Source of the DNA: Sporocytophaga myxococcoides DSM 11118
GTDB lineage: Bacteria; Bacteroidota; Bacteroidia; Cytophagales; Cytophagaceae
Direction of reading: 5' to 3'
NCBI RefSeq assembly: GCF_000426725.1
Contig: NZ_AUFX01000004.1
Span: forward strand, 310,001-374,000
Length of the DNA stretch: 64,000 nt
A program made the position numbers and the translations under genes. Below the pieces are notes generated by a model. It did no database searches and had not been told where the DNA came from. It saw nothing but the letters and a program-made list of their open reading frames with translations. This document shows positions 1 to 9,756 of the stretch, in pieces. Position 1 is the stretch's first letter, and each line of letters opens with the position of its first letter.

Positions 1-1148
1 TGAGCAGTCTGCCATGTCCTGCATATCACTTCTCCAACTCTTCCCATAGCCTGAGAATCGGAAGAAAGCATAGACAAAGCTCCCATATCATGAAGTATAT
101 CTTCCGCAGCAATAGTTTCACCCCTGATTCTGCTTTCAGCAAAAGCAATGTCTTCAGGAATATTTTTATCAAGATGATGACAAACCATCAGCATATCAAG
201 ATGCTCATCTATTGTGTTTATAGTAAAGGGCTTGGTAGGATTCGTTGAGGAAGGAAGAACATTAGGATCTCCGCAGAGAACTATAATATCAGGAGCATGG
301 CCTCCTCCCGCACCTTCTGTATGGTAGGTATGAATGGTACGACCTTTGAAAGCCGCACGACTGGACTCCACAAAACCGCTTTCATTAAGTGTATCTGTAT
401 GTATACAAACCTGCACATCATAATTTTCTGCAACAGCAAGACAGTTATCTATAGTAGACGGCGTAGTACCCCAATCCTCATGAAGCTTCAGACCAATTGC
501 TCCTGCCTTTATCTGTTCTTCAATTTCACCAGGATGAGAAGTATTTCCTTTTCCCAGAAAGCCAATATTCATAGGAAAATTGTCTGTAGCCTTTAACATC
601 ATCTCAAGATAAAATGCTCCGGGAGTACAGGTAGTGGCCTTAGTACCAGTGGCCGGACCAGTTCCTCCTCCTATGAAAGTCGTTACACCTGAGGCTAATG
701 CTTCTTCCATCTGCTGCGGACATATATAATGTATATGGTTATCAATGCCACCAGCTGTTATGATCATGCCCTCTCCGGCTATTACTTCAGTAGTTGCACC
801 AACAATCATATCAGGATCTACCCCTTCCATTATATGAGGATTACCTCCCTTTCCTATCGCTTTTATATATCCGTTTTTAATTCCGATATCAGCTTTATAA
901 ATTCCTGTATAATCAACAATCAAGGCATTTGTAATGATCAAATCAAGCACTTCTGAAGATTTATAACCGGAGGCTTGCCCCATACCATCACGTAGAACCT
1001 TACCACCGCCAAACTTACACTCTTCACCATATATAGTAAAGTCTTTCTCCACTTTAATGACAAGATTGGTATCTCCAAGTGTTAACTTATCTCCTGTGGT
1101 TATGCCAAACATATCAGCATAACTCTTTCTTGAAAATTTATAAGCCAT
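1..1148 (-). CDS. ureC: Urease subunit alpha (partial, C-terminus beyond left edge)
   Basis: This is the catalytic subunit of urease, which hydrolyses urea to ammonia and carbamate at a di-nickel site in the cytoplasm. I translated it by hand from the ATG at 1148; about 382 of the usual ~570 residues are present before the window edge. Visible active-site features are the nickel-ligand pair HIH at residues 138-140 and the lysine that is carbamylated, in the context GLKLHEDWG (K221). The mobile-flap region lies in the missing part or close to the edge. It starts 6 bp after the stop of the fused gamma-beta subunit, so the two are cotranscribed. Accessory genes (ureE, F, G, D) would be expected to the left, outside the window. 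Confidence 0.96.
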   Translation of the reverse strand, partial: MAYKFSRKSYADMFGITTGDKLTLGDTNLVIKVEKDFTIYGEECKFGGGKVLRDGMGQASGYKSSEVLDLIITNALIVDYTGIYKADIGIKNGYIKAIGKGGNPHIMEGVDPDMIVGATTEVIAGEGMIITAGGIDNHIHYICPQQMEEALASGVTTFIGGGTGPATGTKATTCTPGAFYLEMMLKATDNFPMNIGFLGKGNTSHPGEIEEQIKAGAIGLKLHEDWGTTPSTIDNCLAVAENYDVQVCIHTDTLNESGFVESSRAAFKGRTIHTYHTEGAGGGHAPDIIVLCGDPNVLPSSTNPTKPFTINTIDEHLDMLMVCHHLDKNIPEDIAFAESRIRGETIAAEDILHDMGALSMLSSDSQAMGRVGEVICRTWQTA

Positions 1149-1154
1149 AAAAAT

Positions 1155-1904
1155 TTATGATATAAAACCTTTTTCCTTCATTCTTTCCTTTATAAGGCCA
1201 ATAGTATCATTGCCAATATTTCCCTGAATAAGATTATTTCCGCCATAGACTAGTTTTTGTCCTGCAATTTCTACCAGAGGCACAGTCTTCTTTTCCCCTG
1301 GTTCAAAGCGGACAGCAGTACCTGCCGGAATATCAAGTCTATAGCCTAATGCTTTTATTCTGTCAAACTCCAGGGCGTTGTTTGTTTCGGAAAAAATATA
1401 ATGCGACCCTACCTGAACGGGTCTATCTCCTTTGTTCACTACATCTATGTTAATAGTGCTTCTTCCTTTGTTTAGTTCAATATACCCCTCTGGCACATCC
1501 AATAAACCAGGCTTAGGATTTATGATATTGTCTATAATAAGCTTCTTTCCTGTCGCTACAAGCCCTGATCCATAAAGAGCAAGACCATTATTTAAGCCTT
1601 TATTACATATTGGATAATGAACAGTCACCAATTTTGTTCCATCAGGAAAAGTACCTTCTATCTGCACTTCATCGACCATCTCTGCCACACCTTCCATCAC
1701 ATCATCCACACCCAGAAGTTGCTTGCCTTTGTCCATAAGCTCTGCAACACTTTGCCCTTCTCTTATAAACTCCAGTAACTGAGCGGAGATAAGAGCAATT
1801 GCTTCTGGATAATTAAGAAGAATACCTCTGGCATAACGCTTTTGTGCAAGGAATCCGGCGTTATGCAACATAAGTTTTTCAATATCTTTTGGAGATAACT
1901 TCAT
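1155..1904 (-). CDS. ureAB: Fused urease gamma-beta subunit
   Basis: One 249-residue protein carries both small urease subunits. Residues 1 to about 100 match the gamma subunit (start [14 protein letters not shown], then the [14 protein letters not shown] region), and residues from about 105 on match the beta subunit ([14 protein letters not shown], then [11 protein letters not shown] and [16 protein letters not shown]). Most bacteria encode gamma and beta separately (about 100 residues each); the same gamma-beta fusion is known from Helicobacter UreA (238 residues). It lies 4 bp after urtE and 6 bp before ureC. No frameshift is involved: the frame is open throughout. Confidence 0.95.
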   Translation of the reverse strand: MKLSPKDIEKLMLHNAGFLAQKRYARGILLNYPEAIALISAQLLEFIREGQSVAELMDKGKQLLGVDDVMEGVAEMVDEVQIEGTFPDGTKLVTVHYPICNKGLNNGLALYGSGLVATGKKLIIDNIINPKPGLLDVPEGYIELNKGRSTINIDVVNKGDRPVQVGSHYIFSETNNALEFDRIKALGYRLDIPAGTAVRFEPGEKKTVPLVEIAGQKLVYGGNNLIQGNIGNDTIGLIKERMKEKGFIS

Positions 1905-1908
1905 AGTT

Positions 1909-2616
1909 TTATACAGATAAATGTTTTCTTATTTCCTGATGCTCTAGCTCTTCTTTTCCACCCTCCATCACCATTTTACCTCTATCCATAAAATAATAAT
2001 AATCTGTAAGCTGTTTGGCAAAATCTATCTTCTGTTCAACCAACAACACTGAAATATCTTTTTCCTTTGCCAGACTTTTCAGTACCTGTGCAATTTCCAT
2101 TGCTATGGATGGCTGAATACCTTCAGTCGGTTCATCAAGAAGTATCAGCGATGGATTACTAACCATAGCTCTGGCCAGTGCCAACTGCTGCTGCTGTCCA
2201 CCGCTCAGGTTCCCACCCAACCTCTTTCTAAAATCTTTAAGAATCGGAAACAAAGCATAAATTTCTTCTTCAGGTAATTTGCCTTTCTTACTACCTAATG
2301 CTTCCATCCCAAGTTTGAGATTTTCATACACAGTTAATTTTGGAATAATCTCTCTGCCTTGTGGAACATAGCTAATACCCATTCTGGCTTTCTTATGCGG
2401 AGGCAGTTCTCCTATTTCTTCATTCTGGAATTTTATGCTTCCGTTTGAAACTTTCACCAGTCCCATGATACTCTTCAGTAGCGTTGTTTTCCCTACTCCA
2501 TTCCTACCCATGATCGTTGTGATCTTACCTTTAACAGCTTTAAAATTAACTCCCCAGAGAATCGTGCTTTGCCCATACGCTGCCTGCAGGTTATTAGATT
2601 CGAGAATGATCTCCAT
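1909..2616 (-). CDS. urtE: Urea ABC transporter ATPase UrtE
   Basis: ATP-hydrolysing subunit of a branched-chain-amino-acid-type (HAAT) ABC importer, here assigned to urea from its operon. The 235 residues show a Walker A (GRNGVGKTT), the ABC signature [14 protein letters not shown] and the Walker [15 protein letters not shown], the last being typical of the LivF/UrtE branch. It follows urtD by 28 bp and precedes the urease subunits by 4 bp, which couples import to hydrolysis. LivF is the alternative from sequence alone; the urease neighbours decide for UrtE. Confidence 0.93.
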   Translation of the reverse strand: MEIILESNNLQAAYGQSTILWGVNFKAVKGKITTIMGRNGVGKTTLLKSIMGLVKVSNGSIKFQNEEIGELPPHKKARMGISYVPQGREIIPKLTVYENLKLGMEALGSKKGKLPEEEIYALFPILKDFRKRLGGNLSGGQQQQLALARAMVSNPSLILLDEPTEGIQPSIAMEIAQVLKSLAKEKDISVLLVEQKIDFAKQLTDYYYFMDRGKMVMEGGKEELEHQEIRKHLSV

Positions 2617-2644
2617 AATGCTTCTATTTTGAATTATACACTGG

Positions 2645-3391
2645 TTATTCTAACTGAGTATTTGTTCTGCCAAGATAGCAATCTATCACGCGCTGATCAT
2701 TCCTTACTTCAGCAAATGAACCTTCCATTAATAGTTTACCTCTCACTAGCACACTTACCAGTCGGTTTGCAATCTGTTCCACAAAACTCATATCATGCTC
2801 AATAACAATCACACAATGATGCTTAGCAAGGTCTGTAAGCAATTCGCCAGTTCTATAGGTTTCTTCATCAGACATACCGGCCGCCGGTTCGTCAATAAGC
2901 AAAAGCTTTGGATCCTGCAGCATTACAATAGCTATCTCAAGCCATTGCTTTTGTCCATGTGATAGGTTTCCTGCAAGCTTGCTCAAATGAATGTCAAGCC
3001 TTACCATTCTTGCCACCTGATAAATTCTGTCTTTAAGTTCTGATGACATTTTAAAGAACATAGATTTGAATATACCTTTAGGCATTCTGGCAGCAAGAAG
3101 CATATTATCATATACTGTCAGACTTCCAAATATTGAGGGCTTTTGAAATTTTCTTGCAATACCAAGATTGGCGATATCTACCTCTTTCTTTCCAAGAATA
3201 TGATTTCCATCAAAGATAACTTCACCATCATCTGCTTGGGTCTTTCCGCATAGGATGTCCAGGAAAGTTGATTTACCTGCACCGTTAGGACCAATGATGA
3301 CTCTGAGCTCATTCATGTCCACATTAAAATCATGAAGATCAAGAGCCTTCACACCGCCAAAGGCTACATTTAGATTTTTTACATTCAGCAT
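2645..3391 (-). CDS. urtD: Urea ABC transporter ATPase UrtD
   Basis: Second ATPase of the urea importer, 248 residues, LivG-like. It has Walker A GPNGAGKST, a signature with His in place of the second Gly (LSHGQKQWLEIA), and Walker B LLLIDEPAAGMSDEE. The LSHGQKQWLEI form is characteristic of UrtD proteins rather than LivG, which supports the urea assignment. It lies 4 bp after urtC. The product should pair with UrtE on the cytoplasmic face of UrtB/UrtC. Confidence 0.94.
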   Translation of the reverse strand: MLNVKNLNVAFGGVKALDLHDFNVDMNELRVIIGPNGAGKSTFLDILCGKTQADDGEVIFDGNHILGKKEVDIANLGIARKFQKPSIFGSLTVYDNMLLAARMPKGIFKSMFFKMSSELKDRIYQVARMVRLDIHLSKLAGNLSHGQKQWLEIAIVMLQDPKLLLIDEPAAGMSDEETYRTGELLTDLAKHHCVIVIEHDMSFVEQIANRLVSVLVRGKLLMEGSFAEVRNDQRVIDCYLGRTNTQLE

Positions 3392-3395
3392 ATTC

Positions 3396-4499
3396 TCAGA
3401 TGTTAGCTTTTAAACTTTCACTTCCTTTGGCAGGTGACCATCCGGTCAGCTTAGCCTCTAGCATTTCTATCAAACCCCAGAAACCTTTTTCAAAGAAAAG
3501 AACCGTAAGAATAAATAATACTCCAAGGATGTATAACCATGATTCCGGGAACAAGCTGGTACAAACACTGTAAAGATAATTTACCAGCAAAGCTCCGATG
3601 ATTGCACCTTTTAATCTTCCTCTGCCACCAAGAGCAACCCACATTACCATTTCGACAGAAGCCTTCACATCCATCCTTCCAGGAGTAATGATACCTGTCT
3701 GCGGAGCGTACAGCACTCCGCCAATTGCTGCGAGGATTGCAGCAATGACGAATACTGCCACCTTATAATTCACAACATTATAAGCAGTAAAACTTAATCT
3801 GGATTCGCTATCCAGTATACCCACCAGCACTTTCCCAAACTTGGAATTCACAAGCCATCTACAGAATAAAAATGTACCGCAAAGCGTAAGAAAAGCTATG
3901 AGGTAAAGACCTAGTTTAGTTTTTGGACTTGACAATTCGAATCCTAATAAACTTTTAAAATCTGTCAGTCCGTTTGTTCCGCCTAGCATTGTTTCATTCC
4001 TCAGAAATATCAACCATACAGCCAATGCTAGGGCTTGAGTAATAATTGCAAAATAAACTCCTTTGATTCTGCTTCTGAATACAATGAACCCAAACAAGAA
4101 AGCGAAGAAGGCAGGCAAAGCCAATGCCAATAGCAATGAAAGACCGAACGAATGAAAAGGCTCCCAAAACAGTGGTAATGTTTCCACCTGATTCCAAACC
4201 ATGAAATCAGGTATCGCAGCACTATAAATACCTTTGCCACTTGCGCTAAGTAACATGTGCATAGCAATTGAATAGCCTCCAAGACAGAAAAAGAATGCCT
4301 GGCACATTGATAAGACTCCCGTATAACCCCAGATCAGATCAATTCCGAGTGCTGCAATGGCAAAGCAGAAATAACGCCCCCAAAGGGAAATTGTGTTGTT
4401 AGAAACAAATCCCAGTATATTTCCCAAAGGGAGCACTATGAGAAATATTGTTATTAATATGATGTAGAATAATGCGTCTGATGTTAAGTATTTCTTCAT
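3396..4499 (-). CDS. urtC: Urea ABC transporter permease UrtC
   Basis: Inner-membrane permease of 367 residues with about nine to ten hydrophobic segments, of the LivM type. Recognisable stretches are LIWGYTGVLSMCQAFFFCLGGY near the N-terminus (about residues 58-80), the LGGTNGLTDF loop, and the coupling region AVFVIAAILAAIGGVLYAPQ near residue 260. It starts 20 bp after urtB and is separated from urtD by 4 bp. With UrtB it forms the urea channel. Confidence 0.94.
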   Translation of the reverse strand: MKKYLTSDALFYIILITIFLIVLPLGNILGFVSNNTISLWGRYFCFAIAALGIDLIWGYTGVLSMCQAFFFCLGGYSIAMHMLLSASGKGIYSAAIPDFMVWNQVETLPLFWEPFHSFGLSLLLALALPAFFAFLFGFIVFRSRIKGVYFAIITQALALAVWLIFLRNETMLGGTNGLTDFKSLLGFELSSPKTKLGLYLIAFLTLCGTFLFCRWLVNSKFGKVLVGILDSESRLSFTAYNVVNYKVAVFVIAAILAAIGGVLYAPQTGIITPGRMDVKASVEMVMWVALGGRGRLKGAIIGALLVNYLYSVCTSLFPESWLYILGVLFILTVLFFEKGFWGLIEMLEAKLTGWSPAKGSESLKANI

Positions 4500-4519
4500 A
4501 CCGCTAAGTTTTTATATGA

Positions 4520-6175
4520 CTAATCTTCACCTATTCTTCCTTTATCAGGAAACAAGCCTTTGGGTTTATACTGAAGGAATAATATAATCAGTGTCAATAT
4601 CAGTACCTTCCCATATACCGCCTGAAAGAATGATTCCAGTATCTTAAAAAGAAATCCGATTCCGAAGCCAGAAACTATTGAACCGGCAATGTTGCCAACT
4701 CCTCCGGTTACTACAACAAGGAAAGAATCTACTATGTAAGTCTGACCCATATCAGGAACGACATTGCCTATTAATGTCATTGCTGCTCCTGCAAGCCCTG
4801 CAAGACCTGACCCCAGAAAGAAAGTCATAGCATCCAGTTTATTTGTTTCGATACCAAGACAAGAACTCATTTTTCTGTTTTGAGTAACTGCTCTAATCTG
4901 CAATCCTAATCTTGATCTGTACAAAACCAGATAAGTTGCAGTGATCATAAAGGCACTGAGAAAAATGATGAACAACCTGTTATAAGGAAGTACAAGGTGC
5001 TGCACAACCTCCCAACCGCCGGAAAGAACTGCAGGAGTTCTGACTGCAGTGAGATCTCCAAACAATGACCTTGCAATCTGAACAAGCACTAAGCCAACAC
5101 CCCAGGTTGCTAACATACTTTCCAAAGGTCTGGAGTAAAGATGTCTTATAATTAATCTTTCTATTACAAATCCCCAGAAGCCAGCTACTATAAAAGCAAG
5201 AGGAAGTGATATCCAGAAAAAAAGATCTGATGCCGGACTCATTATACTTTGTATACAATATGTGGTATAGGCACCTATCATAAGAAACTCACCATGTGCC
5301 ATATTGATCACACCAGCCAATCCATAAACTATAGAAAGTCCCAGTGCAATCATAATCAGAATGCTTCCAAGGCTCAGCCCACTGAATAAGTTCTGGAACA
5401 TTCTCAGTCTTTCATGCTTCGATTGTAATTCACCAGCCTTTAATAATGCAAGGGCTTTCACGTCAGCATCTGTCTGAGTTGAAGCATACTGTTCAAGAAT
5501 CGATTGAGTATTAGGTCCCCAGTTCAGTGCAAGACTGTCTATCCACATTTTCCGAGAAGCCTCTGAAGCTGAGTTTAATTGTATTGAAAATATTGTTTCC
5601 TTTCCAAGCCTCAGTATTTCCTTGTTTTTCTCCTGATCAATTGCAGAATATAGCTTTGGAAGAATTGCCTTATCTTTTAAACCCTGAAACTGAGAATAAG
5701 CAAGCTTTCTTTTTTCAACTTCAGGACTTAGTAAATTCAGATAGGGAATTATCGGAGCAAGCAACAATCTGTTACTTCTGCTAAACTCAACTTCTTTCAA
5801 TTCTGACAAAGGAAGTAACAAAGTATTGCCATCTGCTGAAGACAACTCTTTGCATTCAGGGTAAACCTGTAATATTTTAAATTTTTCAGAACCATCTTCT
5901 GAAATCTGCTTTTCACCCAGCGTTGCCAGAATGTTATTATAAATAAACAGCTTCTTATCATTGATAGCAGATAACAATGGATACACTTCAGTTTTTTCAG
6001 ATTCGACAAGTTTATTGATTGCAATAGCCTTCGAAGAATCAGATCCTGAAATGAGCGTATTCACTTGTAGCTGTGTGTCGTTTACAGCATAGCCTGCCAG
6101 CAAGCGCAATGGTAATGCAAGTACTAACAGAAAGTAGAATATATATTTCATCCGGTTAATTATTAAATCAAACAC
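4520..6175 (-). CDS. urtB: Urea ABC transporter permease UrtB with long N-terminal periplasmic domain
   Basis: Permease of the LivH type, 551 residues. After a signal-like hydrophobic N-terminus (residues 10-30), residues about 35-260 form a soluble, helical region that LivH lacks but many UrtB proteins have; the permease proper begins near LFSGLSLGSILIMIALGLS (about residue 264), with the conserved GVINMAHGEFLMIGAY segment. The gene is separated from urtA by a 134-bp gap with a strong hairpin, unlike the tight spacing elsewhere in the operon. The role of the N-terminal extension is not known to me. Confidence 0.93.
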   Translation of the reverse strand: MFDLIINRMKYIFYFLLVLALPLRLLAGYAVNDTQLQVNTLISGSDSSKAIAINKLVESEKTEVYPLLSAINDKKLFIYNNILATLGEKQISEDGSEKFKILQVYPECKELSSADGNTLLLPLSELKEVEFSRSNRLLLAPIIPYLNLLSPEVEKRKLAYSQFQGLKDKAILPKLYSAIDQEKNKEILRLGKETIFSIQLNSASEASRKMWIDSLALNWGPNTQSILEQYASTQTDADVKALALLKAGELQSKHERLRMFQNLFSGLSLGSILIMIALGLSIVYGLAGVINMAHGEFLMIGAYTTYCIQSIMSPASDLFFWISLPLAFIVAGFWGFVIERLIIRHLYSRPLESMLATWGVGLVLVQIARSLFGDLTAVRTPAVLSGGWEVVQHLVLPYNRLFIIFLSAFMITATYLVLYRSRLGLQIRAVTQNRKMSSCLGIETNKLDAMTFFLGSGLAGLAGAAMTLIGNVVPDMGQTYIVDSFLVVVTGGVGNIAGSIVSGFGIGFLFKILESFFQAVYGKVLILTLIILFLQYKPKGLFPDKGRIGED

Positions 6176-6214
6176 AACTAAAGATCAATCGTATTCGAAA
6201 TTCAAGTTTAAAAA

Positions 6215-6252
6215 CCGGCTGTACATGGCCTTTGAGATCCTCATACAGCCGG
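6215..6252 (-). terminator. Hairpin between urtA and urtB (possible partial terminator)
   Basis: A perfect 9-bp stem, CCGGCTGTA (6215-6223) pairing with TACAGCCGG (6244-6252), lies between urtA and urtB. On the transcribed minus strand it is followed by GGTTTTTAAA, a short U-run. In operons for ABC importers such a structure often lets the binding protein be made in excess over the permeases, either by partial termination or by protecting the upstream mRNA. That function is inferred. Confidence 0.7.
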
Positions 6253-6309
6253 CAAATCTACCTTTACAAAGTCATCAGGGTTACTGATGACTATTTACAG
6301 AACTAACAA

Positions 6310-7641
6310 TTAATTTTTAAAGGTATATGTACCACCGTGACTTACGTGATCGCAATCTTTGTCGGGGGAAGTTAGTTTAGACCATGGCTCAGGCTCAACA
6401 AGACCATCCGTTTTCCAAATGATATCAAACTGGCCATCGCTTCTTATTTCACCAATCATTACAGGCTTAGCCAGGTGATGGTTCTTCTCGCTCATTTTTA
6501 CAAGTCCACCAGGAGATTTGAATTCCAAACCATACAGTGCAGGACGCATTTTTTCTATTTCAATGGAACCTGCTTTTTCTACGGCATTTTTCCAAAGGTA
6601 GATATCAGTGTAAGCCCAGCAGATAGGATCGTCAGTTACACGACCTTTACCTCCTGGCAAGCCTTTCTTCTCACAGAACTTCTTAAAGTTCTCAACAAAA
6701 AGTTTGTTCTCAGGAGATTCAACAGACTGGTAATAATTCCATGCAGCCAGGTGACCTACTAGAAACTCTGTATCCATAGAACGCAATTCATCCTCAGCAA
6801 CAGAGAAGGCCATAATAGGACACATCGCTGCAGTTAATCCTTGATTTGCAAATTCTTTATAGAATGGCACGTTAGAGTCACCGTTTACAGTACTTAGTAC
6901 ACAAGCCTTGCCGCCGGCAGCAAACTTCTTCACCTTGGAAACAATAGTCTGATAGTCCTGATGATGAAAGGGAGTATACTCTTCGATGATGTTTTCTTTA
7001 GGAACACCTTTTGAAAGGAGAAATGCTTTAAGGATTTTATTAGCTGTTCTTGGGAAAACATAATCTGTTCCTAATAAATAGAACTTCTTATATCCACCAC
7101 CTTTTTCACTCATAAGGTATTCTGCAGCTGGTATTAATTGTTGGTTTGGCGTAGCGCCAGAATAAATTACATTTGCTGAGCACTCTTCACCTTCATATTG
7201 TACAGGGTAAAATAAAAGGCTATTATGCTCCTCAAACACAGGCAACACAGACTTTCTGGAAACCGAAGTCCAACAGCCAAATACTGCGGCCACTTTTTTA
7301 TCCAGTATAAGTTCTTTTGACTTCTCTGCAAACAGATCCCAATCAGATGCAGGATCCACAATAACGGGTTCTACTTTTTTACCAAGAACGCCTCCGGAAG
7401 CATTGATCTCTTCCACTGCCATTTCTATAACATCTTTCAGAGAAACTTCAGAGATAGCCATAGTACCACTTAAAGAGTGCAGTACCCCAATTTTGATTGT
7501 TTCTTCTGAACTTGCTTCAGCTGTTTTTTCTTGCTCCGATGCAGAATCTTTAGAACCTGAACATGAAGAAAACAAGAGACCTGCTGCCAGCGTGAGCGAC
7601 AGTAACTTAAACAGAGTCTTTGATTTAAATGGTGTTTTCAT
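6310..7641 (-). CDS. urtA: Urea ABC transporter substrate-binding lipoprotein UrtA
   Basis: Periplasmic binding protein of the urea importer, 443 residues. A lipoprotein signal ends at Cys27 (LFSSC lipobox). The mature protein opens with IKIGVLHSLSGTMAISEVSL, and further UrtA-type stretches are LFYPVQYEGEECSANVIYSGATPNQQ and FYLLGTDYVFPRTANKI. These are distinct from amide-binding FmdD or leucine-binding LivK. It follows the nickel permease gene by 25 bp. As the first transporter gene it likely has the highest expression of the urt set (see the hairpin after it). Confidence 0.95.
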   Translation of the reverse strand: MKTPFKSKTLFKLLSLTLAAGLLFSSCSGSKDSASEQEKTAEASSEETIKIGVLHSLSGTMAISEVSLKDVIEMAVEEINASGGVLGKKVEPVIVDPASDWDLFAEKSKELILDKKVAAVFGCWTSVSRKSVLPVFEEHNSLLFYPVQYEGEECSANVIYSGATPNQQLIPAAEYLMSEKGGGYKKFYLLGTDYVFPRTANKILKAFLLSKGVPKENIIEEYTPFHHQDYQTIVSKVKKFAAGGKACVLSTVNGDSNVPFYKEFANQGLTAAMCPIMAFSVAEDELRSMDTEFLVGHLAAWNYYQSVESPENKLFVENFKKFCEKKGLPGGKGRVTDDPICWAYTDIYLWKNAVEKAGSIEIEKMRPALYGLEFKSPGGLVKMSEKNHHLAKPVMIGEIRSDGQFDIIWKTDGLVEPEPWSKLTSPDKDCDHVSHGGTYTFKN

Positions 7642-7666
7642 ACGAGTCGTTGTTAGAGTTAGTATT

Positions 7667-8245
7667 TTAGTAAAGTTGTTCGCTGATTATTTTGATCCCA
7701 TAGATGAAAGAACACGCAGCAATAAGACATGAAAACCAAGTCAGATATTTTGGTTGTAAAAACCTCAATCTTGTCATAGCTGCAGTAATAACTCCCATAC
7801 CTATTATAGTGCCTAGTCCGAATAGCAAAAGGAAGAGTATTTGTTCCTGCTGATCTTCAACACGGCCAGCGAGCATGGCAGCAATGGAGCCACTGCCAGC
7901 CAGGCCATGAACAACACCAACATTGAAGAACAAAGTCTTATTACCTGATGAATTCTTTTCTTCCTCACGTTTTGAAAGAATGAATAAGCGATAAATCCCA
8001 ATCACTACCATCATCACTCCTACAAAGAGTTCAAAAGAAAATTTCCCGGGGAAGACTATAAAATTTTTAACAAATGATAAAGAAAGAGCACCGATCATAA
8101 CAGAGCATGTATGACCTAATCCCCAGGTTGCACCTAATATTGCTTCTTCCCGGAAGCTTCGTCTGATGCGCACAAGATTACCTACAGCCACTACATGATC
8201 TGTTTCCATTGAATGGCTTAAGCCTATAAGTAAAGGTGTTATCAT
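7667..8245 (-). CDS. ureH: Nickel permease of the UreH/NiCoT family
   Basis: A 192-residue membrane protein with about six hydrophobic segments. The first helix carries GLSHSMETDH, which fits the HX4DH metal-binding signature of NiCoT-family nickel/cobalt permeases; GLGHTCSV and VVHGLAGSGS follow the further conserved His positions of UreH-type members. It sits between the porin-like gene (75 bp) and urtA (25 bp), so its likely task is to supply Ni2+ for urease maturation. Substrate is inferred from the operon; cobalt cannot be excluded from sequence. Confidence 0.87.
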   Translation of the reverse strand: MITPLLIGLSHSMETDHVVAVGNLVRIRRSFREEAILGATWGLGHTCSVMIGALSLSFVKNFIVFPGKFSFELFVGVMMVVIGIYRLFILSKREEEKNSSGNKTLFFNVGVVHGLAGSGSIAAMLAGRVEDQQEQILFLLLFGLGTIIGMGVITAAMTRLRFLQPKYLTWFSCLIAACSFIYGIKIISEQLY

Positions 8246-8320
8246 ATGAAAGCTAATTGGATTACTTTATCTTAATTCATTCCCCTTGAGGGATATATTT
8301 AATATTAGGACTTCGAAATT

Positions 8321-9709
8321 TTAGAATATGAAGAACTGAAGCTGGCACCATAACTGGCCGTAAGTCTTGTTGGTAATCTCTCCTGTATCTTGTGGTACTC
8401 CTTTGGTGAATGTAGTATAAGACAGTCTCACGTTTGTACCGTATCCGTTGAAGAAGTAGTTGACACCACCTCCGAATACAGTTCCGCCTTGCAGTTTATT
8501 GAATGTTGAAATATTTCCTTCTGCCTGTTCTTTGGTAGCACTCACTGCTTTGTTTTCAAATCTGATCCAAGGCTGTACTTTAATGTCTTTAAAGTAGTAG
8601 CCAAGTTCAAGGAATGACACAGTTTGCTGTGGGATCATTCTAGCGAAGCTGTATTTGGTATCTGTTTTGGAACCGCCAGACATATAAGAAAATGCAGAGT
8701 TAAGAGTCACGGAACCTGCTTTAGAAACCGGCACATCAACAAACAAGTCTGCTCCCACATTGTAATATGTTGCCTGAGCATCGAAGCCTGCACCAAGGGC
8801 TACAGTCTTACCTGCACCAAGTTTAGTTCCTGCATAGTAATAGTCCTGTTCAGGATCGAGGAAGTTATAAACAACTCTACCAACTGTTCTGAATGGAGCT
8901 TTGTCGTCAAATCTTCTTCCAGAAAAAATACCGAAGCGATACTCAAGTTTTTTCTTCAGGAAAAAACCTCTTGCATTCAATCCTAGATCACGACCAAAGT
9001 TTCCTTGAAGCGGATCATTTGCAAAGAGATTGTATGGATACTGATAATAAGTAAAGTCATTTGCCATCAGAGAAGCTGCTCCCTGAAGCCCGTTTCTGTT
9101 GTGAGATACAAGCTGCATACCTGCTACAAGCATGATATACTGATTGAATGCATGCTCATACTGTGCATCAAGTATTATTGGAGATACTTTAACATTTTTG
9201 GTACTAGAGTCAAGCCTAACACCTATTGGAGAGGGAATATCTGTCTCAAGGAAAAATGATCCTTTCTTTGATAACTGTCCGCCGACAAGGACCCTGGCTC
9301 TGTATAAAGTAATTCCTTTATTCCAGTCACCTCCGGCTTCACCATAGTTGGTGTTCGATCCAAAGCCTGTCTGCTGGGAAGATGCAAACATGTGCACAAT
9401 AGAGCCTACACTGATGGATGGTTTAAATGGTACAGAGTCTGCTTTTGTTTCTTTATCTGTCCCAAAATAATGAGAAGGCATTTCTCTCATTATAAAAGTA
9501 TTGGCTGGTGCCTTTTGAAAGTTTTGTCCGGACTGACTTCCGTTCTTTTTCTTGAAAGGACCGGAAGCTGTAGCGTTTACATCCGTTCCTGATGAATTTT
9601 TTTCTTTTTCTTCAGAACCTTCTCCTTTTGAAAAAGCGCCGGAGTTTAATCCCAGCGACAGGGCAGCTACGCAAAAAGCTGTCGGTAAAAGTTTAATTGT
9701 TTTCATCAT
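8321..9709 (-). CDS. Outer-membrane porin-like beta-barrel protein, first gene of the urea operon
   Basis: A 462-residue protein with an N-terminal signal peptide (about residues 1-28, ending near GAFSKG), a charged Ser/Gly/Lys-rich linker, and a long run of alternating hydrophobic beta strands that ends in an aromatic residue (QFFIF), as outer-membrane barrels do. The fold resembles phosphate-selective-porin/OprP-type proteins. Being first in the transcript before the nickel and urea permeases, it probably lets urea or nickel through the outer membrane. This is inferred from position; I recognise no substrate motif. Start ATGATG at 9709, after an AAGGACA purine stretch. Confidence 0.8.
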   Translation of the reverse strand: MMKTIKLLPTAFCVAALSLGLNSGAFSKGEGSEEKEKNSSGTDVNATASGPFKKKNGSQSGQNFQKAPANTFIMREMPSHYFGTDKETKADSVPFKPSISVGSIVHMFASSQQTGFGSNTNYGEAGGDWNKGITLYRARVLVGGQLSKKGSFFLETDIPSPIGVRLDSSTKNVKVSPIILDAQYEHAFNQYIMLVAGMQLVSHNRNGLQGAASLMANDFTYYQYPYNLFANDPLQGNFGRDLGLNARGFFLKKKLEYRFGIFSGRRFDDKAPFRTVGRVVYNFLDPEQDYYYAGTKLGAGKTVALGAGFDAQATYYNVGADLFVDVPVSKAGSVTLNSAFSYMSGGSKTDTKYSFARMIPQQTVSFLELGYYFKDIKVQPWIRFENKAVSATKEQAEGNISTFNKLQGGTVFGGGVNYFFNGYGTNVRLSYTTFTKGVPQDTGEITNKTYGQLWCQLQFFIF

Positions 9710-9739
9710 TTGTGTCCTTATTTAATTGTTCAATTGTAA

Positions 9740-9752
9740 TACTTACGTATTT
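9740..9752 (-). promoter_or_regulatory. Operator-like motif, copy 1 (near transcription start)
   Basis: The 13-mer AAATACGTAAGTA (minus strand) contains the inverted repeat AATAC-N4-GTATT. An identical 13-mer lies 31 bp upstream, about three helical turns away, which puts both copies on the same DNA face. This copy would cover the predicted transcript start. The binding protein is unknown. Confidence 0.6.
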
Positions 9753-9756
9753 GAAA

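Noticed and set aside
297-956. Plus-strand frames of 75-99 residues in the first kilobase
   Set aside because: They lie opposite to ureC, whose minus-strand translation has clear urease motifs, so they are shadows.
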